Shown here: positions 53,327-63,563 of the stretch, piece by piece
Layout: each line of letters begins with the position of its first letter
Position numbering within the stretch: the first letter of the stretch is position 1
NCBI GenBank assembly: GCA_001314545.1
Contig: LIHN01000019.1
Span: forward strand, 1 to 64,000
DNA length: 64,000 nucleotides
Reading direction: 5' to 3'
DNA from: Bacteroidetes bacterium HLUCCA01
Lineage (GTDB): Bacteria > Bacteroidota > Rhodothermia > Balneolales > HLUCCA01
Translations under genes and position numbers: made by a program
Notes under the pieces: model-generated
Told to the model about the DNA's origin: nothing
What the model saw: the letters and a program-made list of their open reading frames with translations, nothing else
Databases searched by the model: none

Positions 53327-54632
53327 CAAGACGTTTCTGAAATATCGGGATATTACCGTATCCCGGGATTTGCTTATCGCCCTGGCTGAATTGCATTATC
53401 CTGGTAACAACGAGCCTGTTGCCAGCACGATGGTAATGCATCCGACACCCGAGACCATTATAAAAATTGCCAGCTGCTGGTTAAAGAAAATCCCTTTCGT
53501 AGCTGTGCCTCCGGACGCATCCGAACCGGTCCTTGAACGTGCTCAAAAGCTTGTTGAATCGCAGCAAACAGGTAATACAACGGATGACCAGGGTATCTTC
53601 TGCTATGTCTTCACCAGTGGCACAACCGGCACGCCGAAGATTGTACCCGTTGGAAGAGCACAAGTTCGGGCAGCCGTAGCATCTTCCTCCCATAGCATTC
53701 AACCGGCCCCGGGTCAGTTATGGGTACTCACCCTACCCTTACATCACATCGGTGGCATCAGTATCGTAATGCGGGCCCTGCTGGGTGATTTTGGGGTGTG
53801 GCTCACCGACGACAGGTCGCCTGGTGCAATTGCGCAGCATATACACGCAGATGCGCAGTGCGGCGTAGTATCGCTGGTGCCGACACAGCTGCAAAGGGTA
53901 CTGCCCCATCTTTCCAGCCAACCCCATCGGGAATTTCAGGGTGTGCTGCTGGGAGGCGGACCCCTGATGGCAGAAACTATTCAGCAATGCCGTGCAATTG
54001 GCCTTCCGGTATATCCAAGTTTTGGAATGAGTGAGACCACTGCTCAGTGCCTGGCAGTTCCTCCGGATTTGGTGGAGAGCGCTCCGGCAGGTACCTGTGG
54101 CATGCCTCTTCCCGGTGTTGAGGCAACGCTCCGACCCGACCCGGATGCGCCGGATTTACAGTTGTTATGGGTTCGTGGGGAGCAGGTTTTCAGTGGATAC
54201 GCCAACTCCGGCGAGGCACTTTTTGACCGTGAAGGGTGGTTTTGCACCGGAGACTATGCACGTCGTGACGAAAAAGGCTACTATTTTATCGAGATGCGAC
54301 GCACGGACCGAATTGTCACAGGCGGAGAAAATGTAAACCCGGTTGAGGTTGAGCAAGCCCTGGCAGCTTCCGGTCTTCTGAGTAAGCATTTCGCCGTTGC
54401 TGGTGTTCCCGACCCGGAATGGGGGCAACGTGTTGTACTGGCGGTTTGCAATCAGCAGGCTCCCGCACCAGATGATATTCATCAGGCATTACAACACTTG
54501 GAACGGTTCAAACACCCAAAACAAGTTATTCAGGTCGACCATATCCCGGGCTCTGAATCCGGCAAGATTAACCGTAGAAGCCTGGCTGAATTGCTGGTCG
54601 GTAAAATGATACCGGATCCGGATAGCATCTGA
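53319..54632 (+). CDS. menE: o-Succinylbenzoate-CoA ligase
   Basis: An ANL-superfamily enzyme that activates o-succinylbenzoate with ATP and joins it to CoA. The 437-residue protein starts at the ATG at 53319, eight bases inside menC; an earlier ATG at 53277 is inside the menC frame overlap and less likely. Motifs are FTSGTTGTPKIVPV (P-loop), YPSFGMSETTAQC, and the hinge GWFCTGDYARRDEKGYYF with MRRTDRIVTGGENVNPVEVE. The length is short for the family but complete. Confidence 0.93.
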   Translation: MYNKTFLKYRDITVSRDLLIALAELHYPGNNEPVASTMVMHPTPETIIKIASCWLKKIPFVAVPPDASEPVLERAQKLVESQQTGNTTDDQGIFCYVFTSGTTGTPKIVPVGRAQVRAAVASSSHSIQPAPGQLWVLTLPLHHIGGISIVMRALLGDFGVWLTDDRSPGAIAQHIHADAQCGVVSLVPTQLQRVLPHLSSQPHREFQGVLLGGGPLMAETIQQCRAIGLPVYPSFGMSETTAQCLAVPPDLVESAPAGTCGMPLPGVEATLRPDPDAPDLQLLWVRGEQVFSGYANSGEALFDREGWFCTGDYARRDEKGYYFIEMRRTDRIVTGGENVNPVEVEQALAASGLLSKHFAVAGVPDPEWGQRVVLAVCNQQAPAPDDIHQALQHLERFKHPKQVIQVDHIPGSESGKINRRSLAELLVGKMIPDPDSI

Positions 54633-54642
54633 CAGCGTAGGT

Positions 54643-55938
54643 TTATACCAATCCTACTCTGGCAAAGATTACATCGACCTGCGCCATATGATGCTGAAGG
54701 TCGAATGCGTCTTCAATTTCCTCCCGGGAAAGTTTTCCGGCAAGCATGGGATCAGCCATTGCCAGCTCAAGCAGCGGTCGGCCCTGCTCCCAGGCCTGCA
54801 TGGCAACCGGTTGCACCATATCGTAGCTTTCCTCCCGGGAGATTCCCTTATTAATAAGCTTCAGGAGTAATCGCTGGGAAAAAACCAGTCCGTGGGTTCG
54901 CTGAATATTATCCTTCATGTTTTCCTCGAAAACCACAAGGTTGTCAACAATCTTTGCGAACCGGTCAAGCATATAATCGAGCAGTATCGTTGCGTCCGGT
55001 AAAATGATACGTTCGGCTGAGGAGTGCGAAATATCTCGTTCGTGCCATAGGGGAATATTTTCAAAGGCGGTCAGCATGTAGCCTCGCAGCACCCGTGCAC
55101 AGCCGGTCATGTTTTCAGAGCCAATCGGATTTCGTTTGTGCGGCATGGCCGAGGAACCTTTCTGCCCTTTCATGAAGCGCTCTTCCACCTCCCTGGTCTC
55201 GCTTTTCTGAAGATGGCGGATTTCAACTGCAATTTTTTCGATGGTTGAGCCGATGAGCGCAATAGCCGCCATATAGGCAGCGTGGCGGTCCCTTTGCAGC
55301 GTTTGTGTTGAGATAGGTGCAGGATGGAGTCCCAGATACTCACATACCAGCAATTCTATCTGTGGCGGGATATTTGCAAACGTGCCGACCGCACCGGAGA
55401 TTTTGCCGAACTCGACATCTCTGGAAGCCATCGCAAACCGCTCCCGGTTACGCAGCATTTCTGCATACCAAAGCGCGCACTTAAGACCGAACGTAGTGGG
55501 TTCAGCGTGGATACCGTGTGTCCGGCCCATCATGACCGTATACTTGTGGTCCCGCGCCTTTTGCGCCAGAACATCGATGAGACGATCGATTCCGCTTCTG
55601 ATAATTTCATTGGCTTGTTTGAGTCGGAGTCCCAAAGCGGTGTCAACCACATCGGTGGACGTCAGCCCGTAATGAACCCATTTTTTTTCTTCACCCAGGG
55701 TTTCAGATACAGCCCTGGTGAAAGCAACCACATCGTGTCGGGTCGACTCCTCGATTTCCTTAATTCTGTCTATATCGAACGTGGCTTTTTCGTAAAGCTT
55801 GTCAACATCATCCGGTGGAATCTGTCCGAGTTCACTCCAGGCTTTGCACACGGCCAGCTCAACATCCAACCACGACTGAAATTGGTTTTGTTCGGTCCAT
55901 ATAGCGGTCATTTCAGCTCGGGAGTAGCGTTCAATCAT
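54643..55938 (-). CDS. purB: Adenylosuccinate lyase
   Basis: PurB releases fumarate from SAICAR and adenylosuccinate in purine synthesis. The 431-residue protein shows [16 protein letters not shown] at the N-terminus, catalytic His in [15 protein letters not shown], and the superfamily signature [16 protein letters not shown]. The subfamily is the short, PurB type of Bacillus and Bacteroidota. It is convergent with menE (10-base gap) and is 12 bases downstream of the gldE-like gene on the same strand. Confidence 0.97.
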   Translation of the reverse strand: MIERYSRAEMTAIWTEQNQFQSWLDVELAVCKAWSELGQIPPDDVDKLYEKATFDIDRIKEIEESTRHDVVAFTRAVSETLGEEKKWVHYGLTSTDVVDTALGLRLKQANEIIRSGIDRLIDVLAQKARDHKYTVMMGRTHGIHAEPTTFGLKCALWYAEMLRNRERFAMASRDVEFGKISGAVGTFANIPPQIELLVCEYLGLHPAPISTQTLQRDRHAAYMAAIALIGSTIEKIAVEIRHLQKSETREVEERFMKGQKGSSAMPHKRNPIGSENMTGCARVLRGYMLTAFENIPLWHERDISHSSAERIILPDATILLDYMLDRFAKIVDNLVVFEENMKDNIQRTHGLVFSQRLLLKLINKGISREESYDMVQPVAMQAWEQGRPLLELAMADPMLAGKLSREEIEDAFDLQHHMAQVDVIFARVGLV

Positions 55939-55950
55939 AATCTTACGTAA

Positions 55951-57342
55951 TTAATTTTCGCCGGATTTATCCGTGTTTTCAACTGGCTGCTGCAATTTGG
56001 ATACAACCACTTTGGTTACGCGGTTCTTCTCAACTTTATGAACCGTCAGTACTAAACTTTTGAAGGAAACTTTCTCACCTATTTCAGGAATCCGCTCCAG
56101 AATATGGTAAACAAGACCTCCGAGCGTTTCGTAATCATCATCATCTGAGGTGAGCTCTTCACCGAGAATGTCCGATACATCATCCAGGTCGATTTTCGCA
56201 TCAAAAATATAATCACCGTTCTTACGCCGGGTGTACAGCATTTCCTGGGTTCCGTACTCATCGTTAAGTTCACCGACAATTTCCTCGAGGATATCATCCA
56301 ATGAAACAATGCCATCGGTACCGCCATATTCGTCGACTACGATGGCAAAATGGGTCTTTTCCCGCTGAAAATCGTGCAGAAGGTCGTCCAGTTTTTTTGA
56401 AGGCGGAATAAATAGGGTGCGGCGGGAAAGGCTTTTCCAGTTAACGACCTGATCGGAACTGGTTTTATCAATGAAAGGCAACAAATCTTTGGCATAAATA
56501 ACCCCGACAATATGATCGAGGTCATTTTCATACAGCGGCATTCTGGACAATCCTTTATCACGGATCAGGTCCATGACTTCTGCAAACGTATCTTCAGTGG
56601 AAATTGCCACAATATTTACCCTCGATGTCATTATTTCCCTGACCGTGGTATTACCAAATTCTATGACATTTTCAATGATCTCACGTTCATCACCCTGAAT
56701 AGATCCCTCCTGCTCGCCTACTTCCGCTATAGTACGCAGGTCTTCACTGGATATACTGTCGGTTGGCTTGGGAAGTCGGGCTTCCAGCCCCTTGGCAGAT
56801 GTTGCCAGAAGAACAGACAGAGGCTTGAATAGCAGAAACATGACATATAAAAATCCGCTGAATAAACGGGCAACAGGTACAGCGTGGTTCAATGCCAATA
56901 TTTTAGGCGTTATTTCAGCTAAAATGACGATGACAATAGTCAGTACCACAACCTCTGCGGTGTACACTACATAGTCTGGCAACGTAGTCAGAACAAGTAA
57001 GTCGCCGGTAATAACGGCGGCAATTACAGCCGTTACAATATTACTGATGGTATTGCCGATGAGTATGGTGGCGAGCAGCCTCCTGGGACTCTCAAGCATA
57101 AACAGAATGCGCTGCAATGCTTTATCGGTTTTGGCCAGTTCTCGTTCTTCAGGGCTCATATTGCCACTGAGTGAGAAAACCGCAACCTCGGAGCTTGAGA
57201 AAATGGCCGAAAAGACCAGCCCAGCCAGGACGATCAACCCCAGCAAGAAAAGACGGGGTATATTCAGCTCAGACCAGGCGGATGGTTCGAAGATCACCGT
57301 GGTGGTCAGAAGGTCTGCGATTAATAGAAAGAATGGCTCCAA
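55951..57342 (-). CDS. gldE: GldE-like CNNM/CBS transporter-type membrane protein
   Basis: A 463-residue protein with a DUF21/CNNM membrane domain (about 30-210, LFLLGLIVLAGLVFSAIFSS, FIIVILAEITPKILAL-like helices), a CBS pair (about 225-345; VNIVAISTEDTFAEVMDLI; DKGLSRMPLYENDLDHIVGV), and a C-terminal CorC/HlyC domain (DYIFDAKIDLDDVSDILGEE). In Bacteroidota the copy beside ssb is annotated as gliding-motility protein GldE, and ssb is the upstream neighbour here. Motility itself is not implied. Mg2+/Co2+ efflux is the other family function. Confidence 0.8.
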   Translation of the reverse strand: MEPFFLLIADLLTTTVIFEPSAWSELNIPRLFLLGLIVLAGLVFSAIFSSSEVAVFSLSGNMSPEERELAKTDKALQRILFMLESPRRLLATILIGNTISNIVTAVIAAVITGDLLVLTTLPDYVVYTAEVVVLTIVIVILAEITPKILALNHAVPVARLFSGFLYVMFLLFKPLSVLLATSAKGLEARLPKPTDSISSEDLRTIAEVGEQEGSIQGDEREIIENVIEFGNTTVREIMTSRVNIVAISTEDTFAEVMDLIRDKGLSRMPLYENDLDHIVGVIYAKDLLPFIDKTSSDQVVNWKSLSRRTLFIPPSKKLDDLLHDFQREKTHFAIVVDEYGGTDGIVSLDDILEEIVGELNDEYGTQEMLYTRRKNGDYIFDAKIDLDDVSDILGEELTSDDDDYETLGGLVYHILERIPEIGEKVSFKSLVLTVHKVEKNRVTKVVVSKLQQPVENTDKSGEN

Positions 57343-57396
57343 GAATGTTTATTTATGCTGCAAGCGTAACCGGATTAATGGTCTCATCCAAAAATA

Positions 57397-57434
57397 GGAA
57401 AAGATCAGCACATAAAATGGTACTGATCTTTTCC
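57397..57434 (-). terminator. Terminator or attenuator between ssb and gldE
   Basis: GGAAAAGATCAG (57397-57408) and CTGATCTTTTCC (57423-57434) form a perfect 12-bp stem, followed on the - strand by TATTTTTGG. It lies between the ssb stop and gldE start, and would lower readthrough. Confidence 0.75.
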
Positions 57435-57464
57435 CGGTTTAAAGCATCGCTTTGTAGATAGCTG

Positions 57465-57911
57465 TTAGAACGGCAGGTCATCATCATCACCGCCACTGAA
57501 ATCGGGCGCATCCGATGGTGTCGTTGCAGCGGGTTCTGTTCCCCTGCCGGAAGAGGTTCCGGTGCCGGAGCTTCCCTCCGAACGTGAATCAAGCAGTTGA
57601 ATGGTCAGGGCCTTGATTTCAGTAGTATACCGTTTCTGACCGTCACGATCTTCCCAGGCACGCGTCTGAATCGGTCCCTCAACATATATCTGAGAACCTT
57701 TACGCGCGTACTGCTGCACGATTTCAGCAAGTCGGCCCCAGGCTACAACACGGTGCCATTCAGTGGATTCCTGCAACTCGCCATTGGCGTCTTTGTACCG
57801 CTCTGAGGTTGCCAGGCTTATGGTAGCCACGGCCGTATTTGACTGCGTGTAGCGTACATCCGGATCGGCTCCGAGACGACCAATCAACATTGCTTTATTA
57901 AGATTTCCCAT
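57465..57911 (-). CDS. ssb: Single-stranded DNA-binding protein
   Basis: Canonical SSB: it coats single-stranded DNA during replication, repair and recombination. The 148-residue protein starts at the ATG at 57911 (GNLNKAMLIGRLGADPDVRY); an earlier ATG at 57950 would add unconserved residues. The OB-fold spans about 1-105 (TEWHRVVAWGRLAEIVQQY, GSQIYVEGPIQTRAWEDRDG). A Ser/Gly/Thr-rich linker leads to the DDDDLPF tip that recruits partner proteins. It lies upstream of the gldE-like gene, a common order in this phylum. Confidence 0.96.
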   Translation of the reverse strand: MGNLNKAMLIGRLGADPDVRYTQSNTAVATISLATSERYKDANGELQESTEWHRVVAWGRLAEIVQQYARKGSQIYVEGPIQTRAWEDRDGQKRYTTEIKALTIQLLDSRSEGSSGTGTSSGRGTEPAATTPSDAPDFSGGDDDDLPF

Positions 57912-58140
57912 AGTAACTGATATTAGGTTAATACTTTCGGTATATAACATAGAGAGAGTTCATGGCAATTCCTTACATGATTTTGCACAAATCTCACACC
58001 GAAAGTCGCCCAAATGGCAAAATAAGACGCTGAGGCCTGTTTTTTCAAGATCGCACGAAGCCATTTAGCGGGTTAATAATGATGTAATACTGCCATTTAA
58101 ACCGTACTTTTATCCGAAATTCCAACCTTGGCAATCCAGA

Positions 58141-58680
58141 ATGAAAATATATACCAAAACCGGCGACCACGGCGAAACCTCTTTGTTCGGAGGAGGACGC
58201 GTTTCAAAATCTGCTGCACGCATCGAAGCTTACGGCACCGTAGACGAACTTAATTCGTTCATCGGACTGGCCCGGTCACAGGGTGTAAGTGAACGCGCAG
58301 AGGCCATGCTTCACGAAATTCAGCAGGAACTCTTTGTCCTGGGGGCTGATCTGGCCACCCCGCATGATGCCCGTGTAACCATCCCCCGCATTGAAGAGCC
58401 GCATTTTGCGAAACTGGAAGGCTGGATTGATGAGCTGGATGAGCAAGTGGAACCGCTGCGGTTTTTCATACTCCCGGGCGGAACACCCGGTGCTTCAGCC
58501 CTGCATATCGCCCGTACGGTTTGTCGGCGCGCAGAACGTCGTGTAATCACAGCCAAGGCCAATTCCAGCATCAGCGATCATTGTGTGGTCTACCTGAACC
58601 GGCTGTCTGATTTACTTTTTACCATGTCCCGCTACGAAAATGCGCAAGCCGGTATTGCAGAGTCGAAATGGAAAGCTTAA
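58141..58680 (+). CDS. pduO: Cob(I)alamin adenosyltransferase, PduO type
   Basis: It transfers adenosine from ATP to reduced cobalamin to make the B12 coenzyme. The 179-residue protein has the ATP-binding KIYTKTGDHGETSLFGGGRV, EAYGTVDELNSFIGLAR, and ILPGGTPGASALHIARTVCRRAERR, all PduO-family signatures. No other B12 genes are near, so it probably salvages cobalamin. It is transcribed with the SGNH/TPR gene 17 bases downstream. Confidence 0.95.
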   Translation: MKIYTKTGDHGETSLFGGGRVSKSAARIEAYGTVDELNSFIGLARSQGVSERAEAMLHEIQQELFVLGADLATPHDARVTIPRIEEPHFAKLEGWIDELDEQVEPLRFFILPGGTPGASALHIARTVCRRAERRVITAKANSSISDHCVVYLNRLSDLLFTMSRYENAQAGIAESKWKA

Positions 58681-58697
58681 ACGCATAGTACCACTGT

Positions 58698-60698
58698 ATG
58701 GCTTTAAGTAATCGCGCAAAACAGTATATCAGAAAGAACCGGTCGGCCGGAGCCCGTAATCTTGCAAAAAAACTCAACGCCGACCTGCTTGAAGTACAGC
58801 AGGTCCTGGATGAGCAACCCGCATCCACAGAAACCGAAATCAGCAACCCCGGGTACAACCGTATCTTCACCGTATTTGCCCTGCTCATCCCCCTGGTATT
58901 CTTCGTACTGCTCGAGGCCGGTCTGCGCGTAGGAAACTACCGGGGAAATACCGATCTGTTTATTCCGTTGCATGAAACCGACGATCGGTATACCATAACC
59001 AATCCCAACTTCGCTGCACGTTATTTTTTCTACACTACCGTTATCCCCAATCCACCCCTGGAACCTTTCCTGACTGAGAAACCCGAAAACGGCTATCGTG
59101 TTTTTGTAATGGGTGAATCGTCGGCAGCGGGTTACCCCTATGGTTTCAACGGGGTTCCGGGCAGAGTTGTACAGGATGCCTTGCGTGACATCCTGCCCGA
59201 CCGGCACGTTGAAGTCATTACCGTAGCCACCTCGGCCATCAACTCCTACACCCTGTATGATCAGGTCGATGAAATCCTGGATCACCAGCCGGACGCCATC
59301 CTAATTTACACCGGGCACAATGAATTCTACGGCGCCCTGGGTGCCGGCTCCAATGAAAGCCTGGGCAGTTTCCCTGCCTTTGTACGTTTTTACCTGCGCG
59401 TACAACGACTCAAAACCTTCCTTTTACTTCGCGACCAGATAACAGGTATCGCCAAATGGATAGCCACACGCACGGCCCCCGCCGACCAGGGGCTGAGCAC
59501 CCTGATGCAGCAGGTTGTCCGCGATCAGGCCATCACCCTGGACTCTCCGGTCTATGAACTCGGCAAAATCCAGTTCGAGAGTAATATGAATCAAATACTC
59601 AACAAATTTGAAAAGGCCGGAGTACCGGTACTTCTGGGCAGCCTGGTATCCAACCTGAAAGATCACACCCCATTCGAGTCCGTTCAGACCGATAGCCTTC
59701 CGGGCGCCCGGGACGTATTCGACCAGGCAAGACAGCGCTATGACGAGGGGGACTTTGATACCGCTCGTTTAGCCTTTGAACAGGCCCGGGATCTTGACGC
59801 GCTCAAATTCAGGGCAACATCGGATTTCAACACCATCATCAGAACGCTATCGGACAGGGACGGGGTGTACTACGTACCGGTTGAAGAACACTTTGAAACT
59901 ATTGCTGAGAACGGGATTATCGGTTTCGACCTGATGCTCGAACACCTGCATCCCAATGATACCGGCTATTTTGAGCTGGCCTGGACATTCTACGAGGTAC
60001 TCCGTGACAAACTAAGTGCCACCGGTGCACCCGACCTTTCTGCAGAACGCGACAAAAACGCCTACTTCGAAGCCATGCACCTGACCCAACTGGATCATTT
60101 CATGGTACGGCATCGCCTGCACGTCCTCACCCGAAGCTGGCCGTTTGTCCGCGAACCCCGACGCGACATCTACCGCGACTATATTTTCGAGGGATTTATT
60201 GACTCACTGGCTTTTGATGTGGCACGCAATAATAAACGCTGGGATGAAGCTAAGGTTGAACTGGGCGATTACTACCTGATGCGCGGAGAGCTGGATTCCA
60301 TGCTGGCCGAGTACCGTGGACTCATGCGCGACCAGCCCTTCAACGATTCCCCGTTTCTGATAGCAGCCCAGCAGCTGCTGGACCGGAACCGGCTCGATGA
60401 GGCCTACCCCTACCTGCTCCACGCCCATGAAATTTCACCCAGTGCTTTTACGTACAAGATGCTGGGTGCAATCTATGTTGACCGTCGCGATTTCGAGTCC
60501 GGTATTGTATTCCTGGAGGAATCCCTGAAATTGGCTCCCTCAGACGCGCAGGCTCTGTTTAATCTGTCCGGTGCCTATGCCCAATCCGGAGAGCTTGAAA
60601 AGGCCCTTGATCTGGCCGATGAACTCATCGCCATCAACCCATCCTTCCCCGGAGCGCAGGCATGGAAATCACAGCTGGAATCCATACTGAACCGATGA
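58698..60698 (+). CDS. Membrane-anchored SGNH hydrolase with TPR repeats
   Basis: The 666-residue protein has a basic N-terminal segment (1-45) with an HTH-like feel (NRAKQYIRKNRSAGARNLAKKL), one transmembrane helix (about 55-76), and an SGNH/GDSL hydrolase domain: S141 in MGESSAAGYP, N in IYTGHNEFYGALG, and the D-x-x-H region LEHLHPNDTGY. The C-terminal 130 residues are TPR-like helices (LGAIYVDRRDFESGIVFLEE, LFNLSGAYAQSGELEKALDL). The catalytic part probably faces the periplasm and may trim acyl groups from a polysaccharide. Its substrate is unknown. Confidence 0.82.
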   Translation: MALSNRAKQYIRKNRSAGARNLAKKLNADLLEVQQVLDEQPASTETEISNPGYNRIFTVFALLIPLVFFVLLEAGLRVGNYRGNTDLFIPLHETDDRYTITNPNFAARYFFYTTVIPNPPLEPFLTEKPENGYRVFVMGESSAAGYPYGFNGVPGRVVQDALRDILPDRHVEVITVATSAINSYTLYDQVDEILDHQPDAILIYTGHNEFYGALGAGSNESLGSFPAFVRFYLRVQRLKTFLLLRDQITGIAKWIATRTAPADQGLSTLMQQVVRDQAITLDSPVYELGKIQFESNMNQILNKFEKAGVPVLLGSLVSNLKDHTPFESVQTDSLPGARDVFDQARQRYDEGDFDTARLAFEQARDLDALKFRATSDFNTIIRTLSDRDGVYYVPVEEHFETIAENGIIGFDLMLEHLHPNDTGYFELAWTFYEVLRDKLSATGAPDLSAERDKNAYFEAMHLTQLDHFMVRHRLHVLTRSWPFVREPRRDIYRDYIFEGFIDSLAFDVARNNKRWDEAKVELGDYYLMRGELDSMLAEYRGLMRDQPFNDSPFLIAAQQLLDRNRLDEAYPYLLHAHEISPSAFTYKMLGAIYVDRRDFESGIVFLEESLKLAPSDAQALFNLSGAYAQSGELEKALDLADELIAINPSFPGAQAWKSQLESILNR

Positions 60699-60736
60699 TA
60701 ACCTGATATTCTTAAACATTCTGAACAACTGATTTT

Positions 60737-62083
60737 ATGGCACTTATGATATCTGTCTCGGGAATCCGGGGCATTTTTGGAACAGATCTGAACCCTGAAA
60801 ATCTGGCACGATTTACGGCCGCTTACGGTACCTGGGCCGGTGGCGGAACCATAGTGGTTGGTCGCGACTCACGGGTAACCGGCGAACTGTGCGAACGTGT
60901 AGTGACCGCTGCACTGCAGTCTGTGGGATGCCGGGTAATTTCAGCAGGCATAGTACCCACACCCACTGTTGCCATGGGCGTTCTCAGGCATAATGCGGCC
61001 GGGGGCATAGTGATTTCAGCCAGTCACAACCCGGCGCAGTGGAACGCTCTGAAATTACTGAACAGTCGTTCTGAGTTTCTGGATGCGGAACAGGGAGCCC
61101 GTGTAATGGAAATCGCCAACAGCGCCGGGGGACCGGCCTATGTGGGCTTCGACGCTATCGGACAGGTAGAGCACGATGATGACCTTGCTGACTGGCATAT
61201 TCAGCAGATTCTGAACCTGCCTTATATTCGTCCGGAGGTTATTGCCGGCAAAAACTTCCGGGTTGCTGTAGATGCCGTAAACGGCGCGGGCTCCCTGGTT
61301 GTACCGAAATTACTCAGCAAACTCGGTGTTACTGCTGTTGACACCATCCATTGCACACCGGACGGTTTATTCCCTCACAACCCCGAACCTCTGCCCGAGC
61401 ACCTGGCAGACATCTGCCAGCTGGTTCAGGAGCGTGGGTCCGATCTGGGTGTTGTGGTTGATCCGGATGCAGATCGCCTAGCACTGGTAGATGAACATGG
61501 CCGGTTAATCGGCGAGGAATATACCCTGCCCGCAGCTGTCGACTTCCACCTGGAGAAAAAACCCGGAGATATCGCTGTGAACCTGTCTTCATCGCGTATC
61601 AGTGAAGACATCGCCCGAAAATACGGGGTTACCTGCCACCGGTCTGCCGTGGGTGAGATCAATGTGGTGAAAAAAATGCAGGAAACCGGTGCTGTAATCA
61701 GTGGTGAGGGAAACGGTGGTGTTATCAATCCCGACCTTCACCCCGGCCGGGATGCGCTGGTTGGCATTGCCATGGTGCTGCAAATGCTGGCAGAGCGAGA
61801 CACTACGCTGGGAGCTTACCGCGAGTCCCTCCCCTCATATTTTATCCTGAAATCGAAAGTGGAGCTGGGCAGCGTGAACGCCGATGAGGTCCTGCGCAAG
61901 GTTACCGAAATCTACAAAAACGAAAAAATAACCACCATCGACGGGGTTAAAATCGACTTCGACAACGGATGGGTTCACCTTCGAAAATCCAATACCGAAC
62001 CAATTATTCGTGTATATTCTGAGGCTCGTTCAGCACAGGAAGCCAGGGATCTGGCCGAACCGATTATGAACCAGCTACGATAA
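60737..62083 (+). CDS. glmM: Phosphoglucosamine mutase
   Basis: GlmM turns glucosamine-6-phosphate into glucosamine-1-phosphate for UDP-GlcNAc and cell-wall synthesis. The 448-residue protein has the phosphoserine loop GGIVISASHNP (S96), the Mg-binding VVDPDADRLALVD, the sugar-binding GEGNGGVINPD and the phosphate-binding RKSNTEPIIRVYSEA. Phosphoglucomutase or phosphomannomutase is the alternative; length and motif details favour GlmM. Confidence 0.88.
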   Translation: MALMISVSGIRGIFGTDLNPENLARFTAAYGTWAGGGTIVVGRDSRVTGELCERVVTAALQSVGCRVISAGIVPTPTVAMGVLRHNAAGGIVISASHNPAQWNALKLLNSRSEFLDAEQGARVMEIANSAGGPAYVGFDAIGQVEHDDDLADWHIQQILNLPYIRPEVIAGKNFRVAVDAVNGAGSLVVPKLLSKLGVTAVDTIHCTPDGLFPHNPEPLPEHLADICQLVQERGSDLGVVVDPDADRLALVDEHGRLIGEEYTLPAAVDFHLEKKPGDIAVNLSSSRISEDIARKYGVTCHRSAVGEINVVKKMQETGAVISGEGNGGVINPDLHPGRDALVGIAMVLQMLAERDTTLGAYRESLPSYFILKSKVELGSVNADEVLRKVTEIYKNEKITTIDGVKIDFDNGWVHLRKSNTEPIIRVYSEARSAQEARDLAEPIMNQLR

Positions 62084-62105
62084 TCCATTTCAATTTCCTA
62101 TCTCT

Positions 62106-62987
62106 ATGATTAATTCAATGACCGGCTTCGGTCGCGGTGAGGTTACAACCAACGGAACTACAGTAACGACGGAAATACGTTCGGTAAACAACCGTTTTTG
62201 CGAGGTTTCGCTGAAGCTGCCCCAGCAGATTCAGAATCTGGAAAACGAAGTTCGTGAGTTCATTCAACGCAATGTCAGCCGCGGCAAGCTGCATGTAATG
62301 ATTCGTGTAGACGAGCCGGTTGAGTCGACCGCCAGAATGCATTTCGACCGCGAAGCTGCCCAGCAGTACCTCTCCATGCTGGAAGAACTTCGCTACATGA
62401 TGCGTATTGAAGAGCCGATCACCCTGGACCATGTCATCAGCAATCCGAATATCTTCAAACTGACCGATGATCAGCTTGAACGGGTTGAGCGACTGCGACC
62501 CTTGATTTTATCTTCCGTTGATCGGGCTATCGCTGAACTTAAAAAAATGCGTACCCAGGAAGGGTCCCACCTTATGGACGACTTCCAGAAGCGCCTGGAT
62601 ACCATCGATGAAACGGTTCAGACCATAGCCTCGCACGCCAAAGAACGGGTTCCTGAAGCACGACTCAAGCTGCAGGAACGCATTGCCACGCTACTGGACA
62701 GTGAGAGCTTCGATAAAGAACGGCTGGAGCTTGAAATAGCCATTATGGCTGATAAGCTGGATATCACCGAAGAATTGGTTCGCCTCTCCTCGCACACACG
62801 ATTTTTCCGGGAAGCTATGCAAAACGATGAGTCGGTGGGTCGAAAGCTGAACTTTTTAATCCAGGAAATGCACCGGGAAATTAATACTATCGGCTCCAAA
62901 GCGAGCCACGCCGGTATATCACATCATGTGGTGCAGCTGAAGGAAACCCTCGAAATTATCCGGGAACAGGTTCAAAATATCGAGTAA
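62106..62987 (+). CDS. yicC: YicC family protein
   Basis: This 293-residue protein has the YicC-like N-terminal domain (SMTGFGRGEVTTNGTTVTTE, SVNNRFCEVSLKLP) and the DUF1732 C-terminal domain (DITEELVRLSSHTRFFREAM, GRKLNFLIQEMHREINTIGS). YicC proteins have been reported as endoribonucleases. The order yicC-gmk-rpoZ-coaBC is widely conserved, and the stop overlaps the gmk start (TAATG). Confidence 0.96.
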   Translation: MINSMTGFGRGEVTTNGTTVTTEIRSVNNRFCEVSLKLPQQIQNLENEVREFIQRNVSRGKLHVMIRVDEPVESTARMHFDREAAQQYLSMLEELRYMMRIEEPITLDHVISNPNIFKLTDDQLERVERLRPLILSSVDRAIAELKKMRTQEGSHLMDDFQKRLDTIDETVQTIASHAKERVPEARLKLQERIATLLDSESFDKERLELEIAIMADKLDITEELVRLSSHTRFFREAMQNDESVGRKLNFLIQEMHREINTIGSKASHAGISHHVVQLKETLEIIREQVQNIE

Positions 62988-63559
62988 TGGACGCGGGCAA
63001 ACTGATAATTCTCACAGCACCCAGCGGAAGCGGAAAAAGTACCCTCGCAGCCAGGCTTCTCAGTGATTTTCCCCGGATTAAATTTTCTGTATCAGCTACA
63101 ACCCGTAAACCGCGTGCAGGTGAGATTCATGGAGTGCACTATTTTTTTATGTCCGACGAGGAGTTTCGTCAGCATATTGAGCGGGGCAATTTCCTGGAGT
63201 ATGAAGAGTTTTACGGAGGCAAGCTGTACGGCACACTAAAGTCACATGTTGAACAAGAGCTTAATTCTGGGTATTTTGTTTTGTTAGACATTGAAGTAAA
63301 AGGTGCGTCGAATGTCAAGTCACGGTTTGGCCCGGATTGCCTGAGTATATTTGTTCGTCCCCCTTCGTTGCAGGAATTGGAAAAGCGGCTCAGGGAGCGG
63401 GGAACGGAAACCGAGGAAACCCTTACGCTCAGGCTGGAGCGGGCTCGAATGGAGCTCCATTATGAAAACCAGTTTGATGCCGTGGTTATCAATGACAATC
63501 TTGAACAGGCGTATCTGGACCTCAAGTCCATTGTTGAACCTTATTTAATTACCAGTTAA
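62987..63559 (+). CDS. gmk: Guanylate kinase
   Basis: Gmk phosphorylates GMP to GDP. The 190-residue protein has the P-loop APSGSGKS (11-18), the GMP-binding SATTRKPRAGEIHGVHYFF, and YEEFYGGKLYGTLKSHVEQ. It overlaps yicC by one base and is four bases from rpoZ. It is complete. Confidence 0.97.
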   Translation: MDAGKLIILTAPSGSGKSTLAARLLSDFPRIKFSVSATTRKPRAGEIHGVHYFFMSDEEFRQHIERGNFLEYEEFYGGKLYGTLKSHVEQELNSGYFVLLDIEVKGASNVKSRFGPDCLSIFVRPPSLQELEKRLRERGTETEETLTLRLERARMELHYENQFDAVVINDNLEQAYLDLKSIVEPYLITS

Positions 63560-63563
63560 TCCT

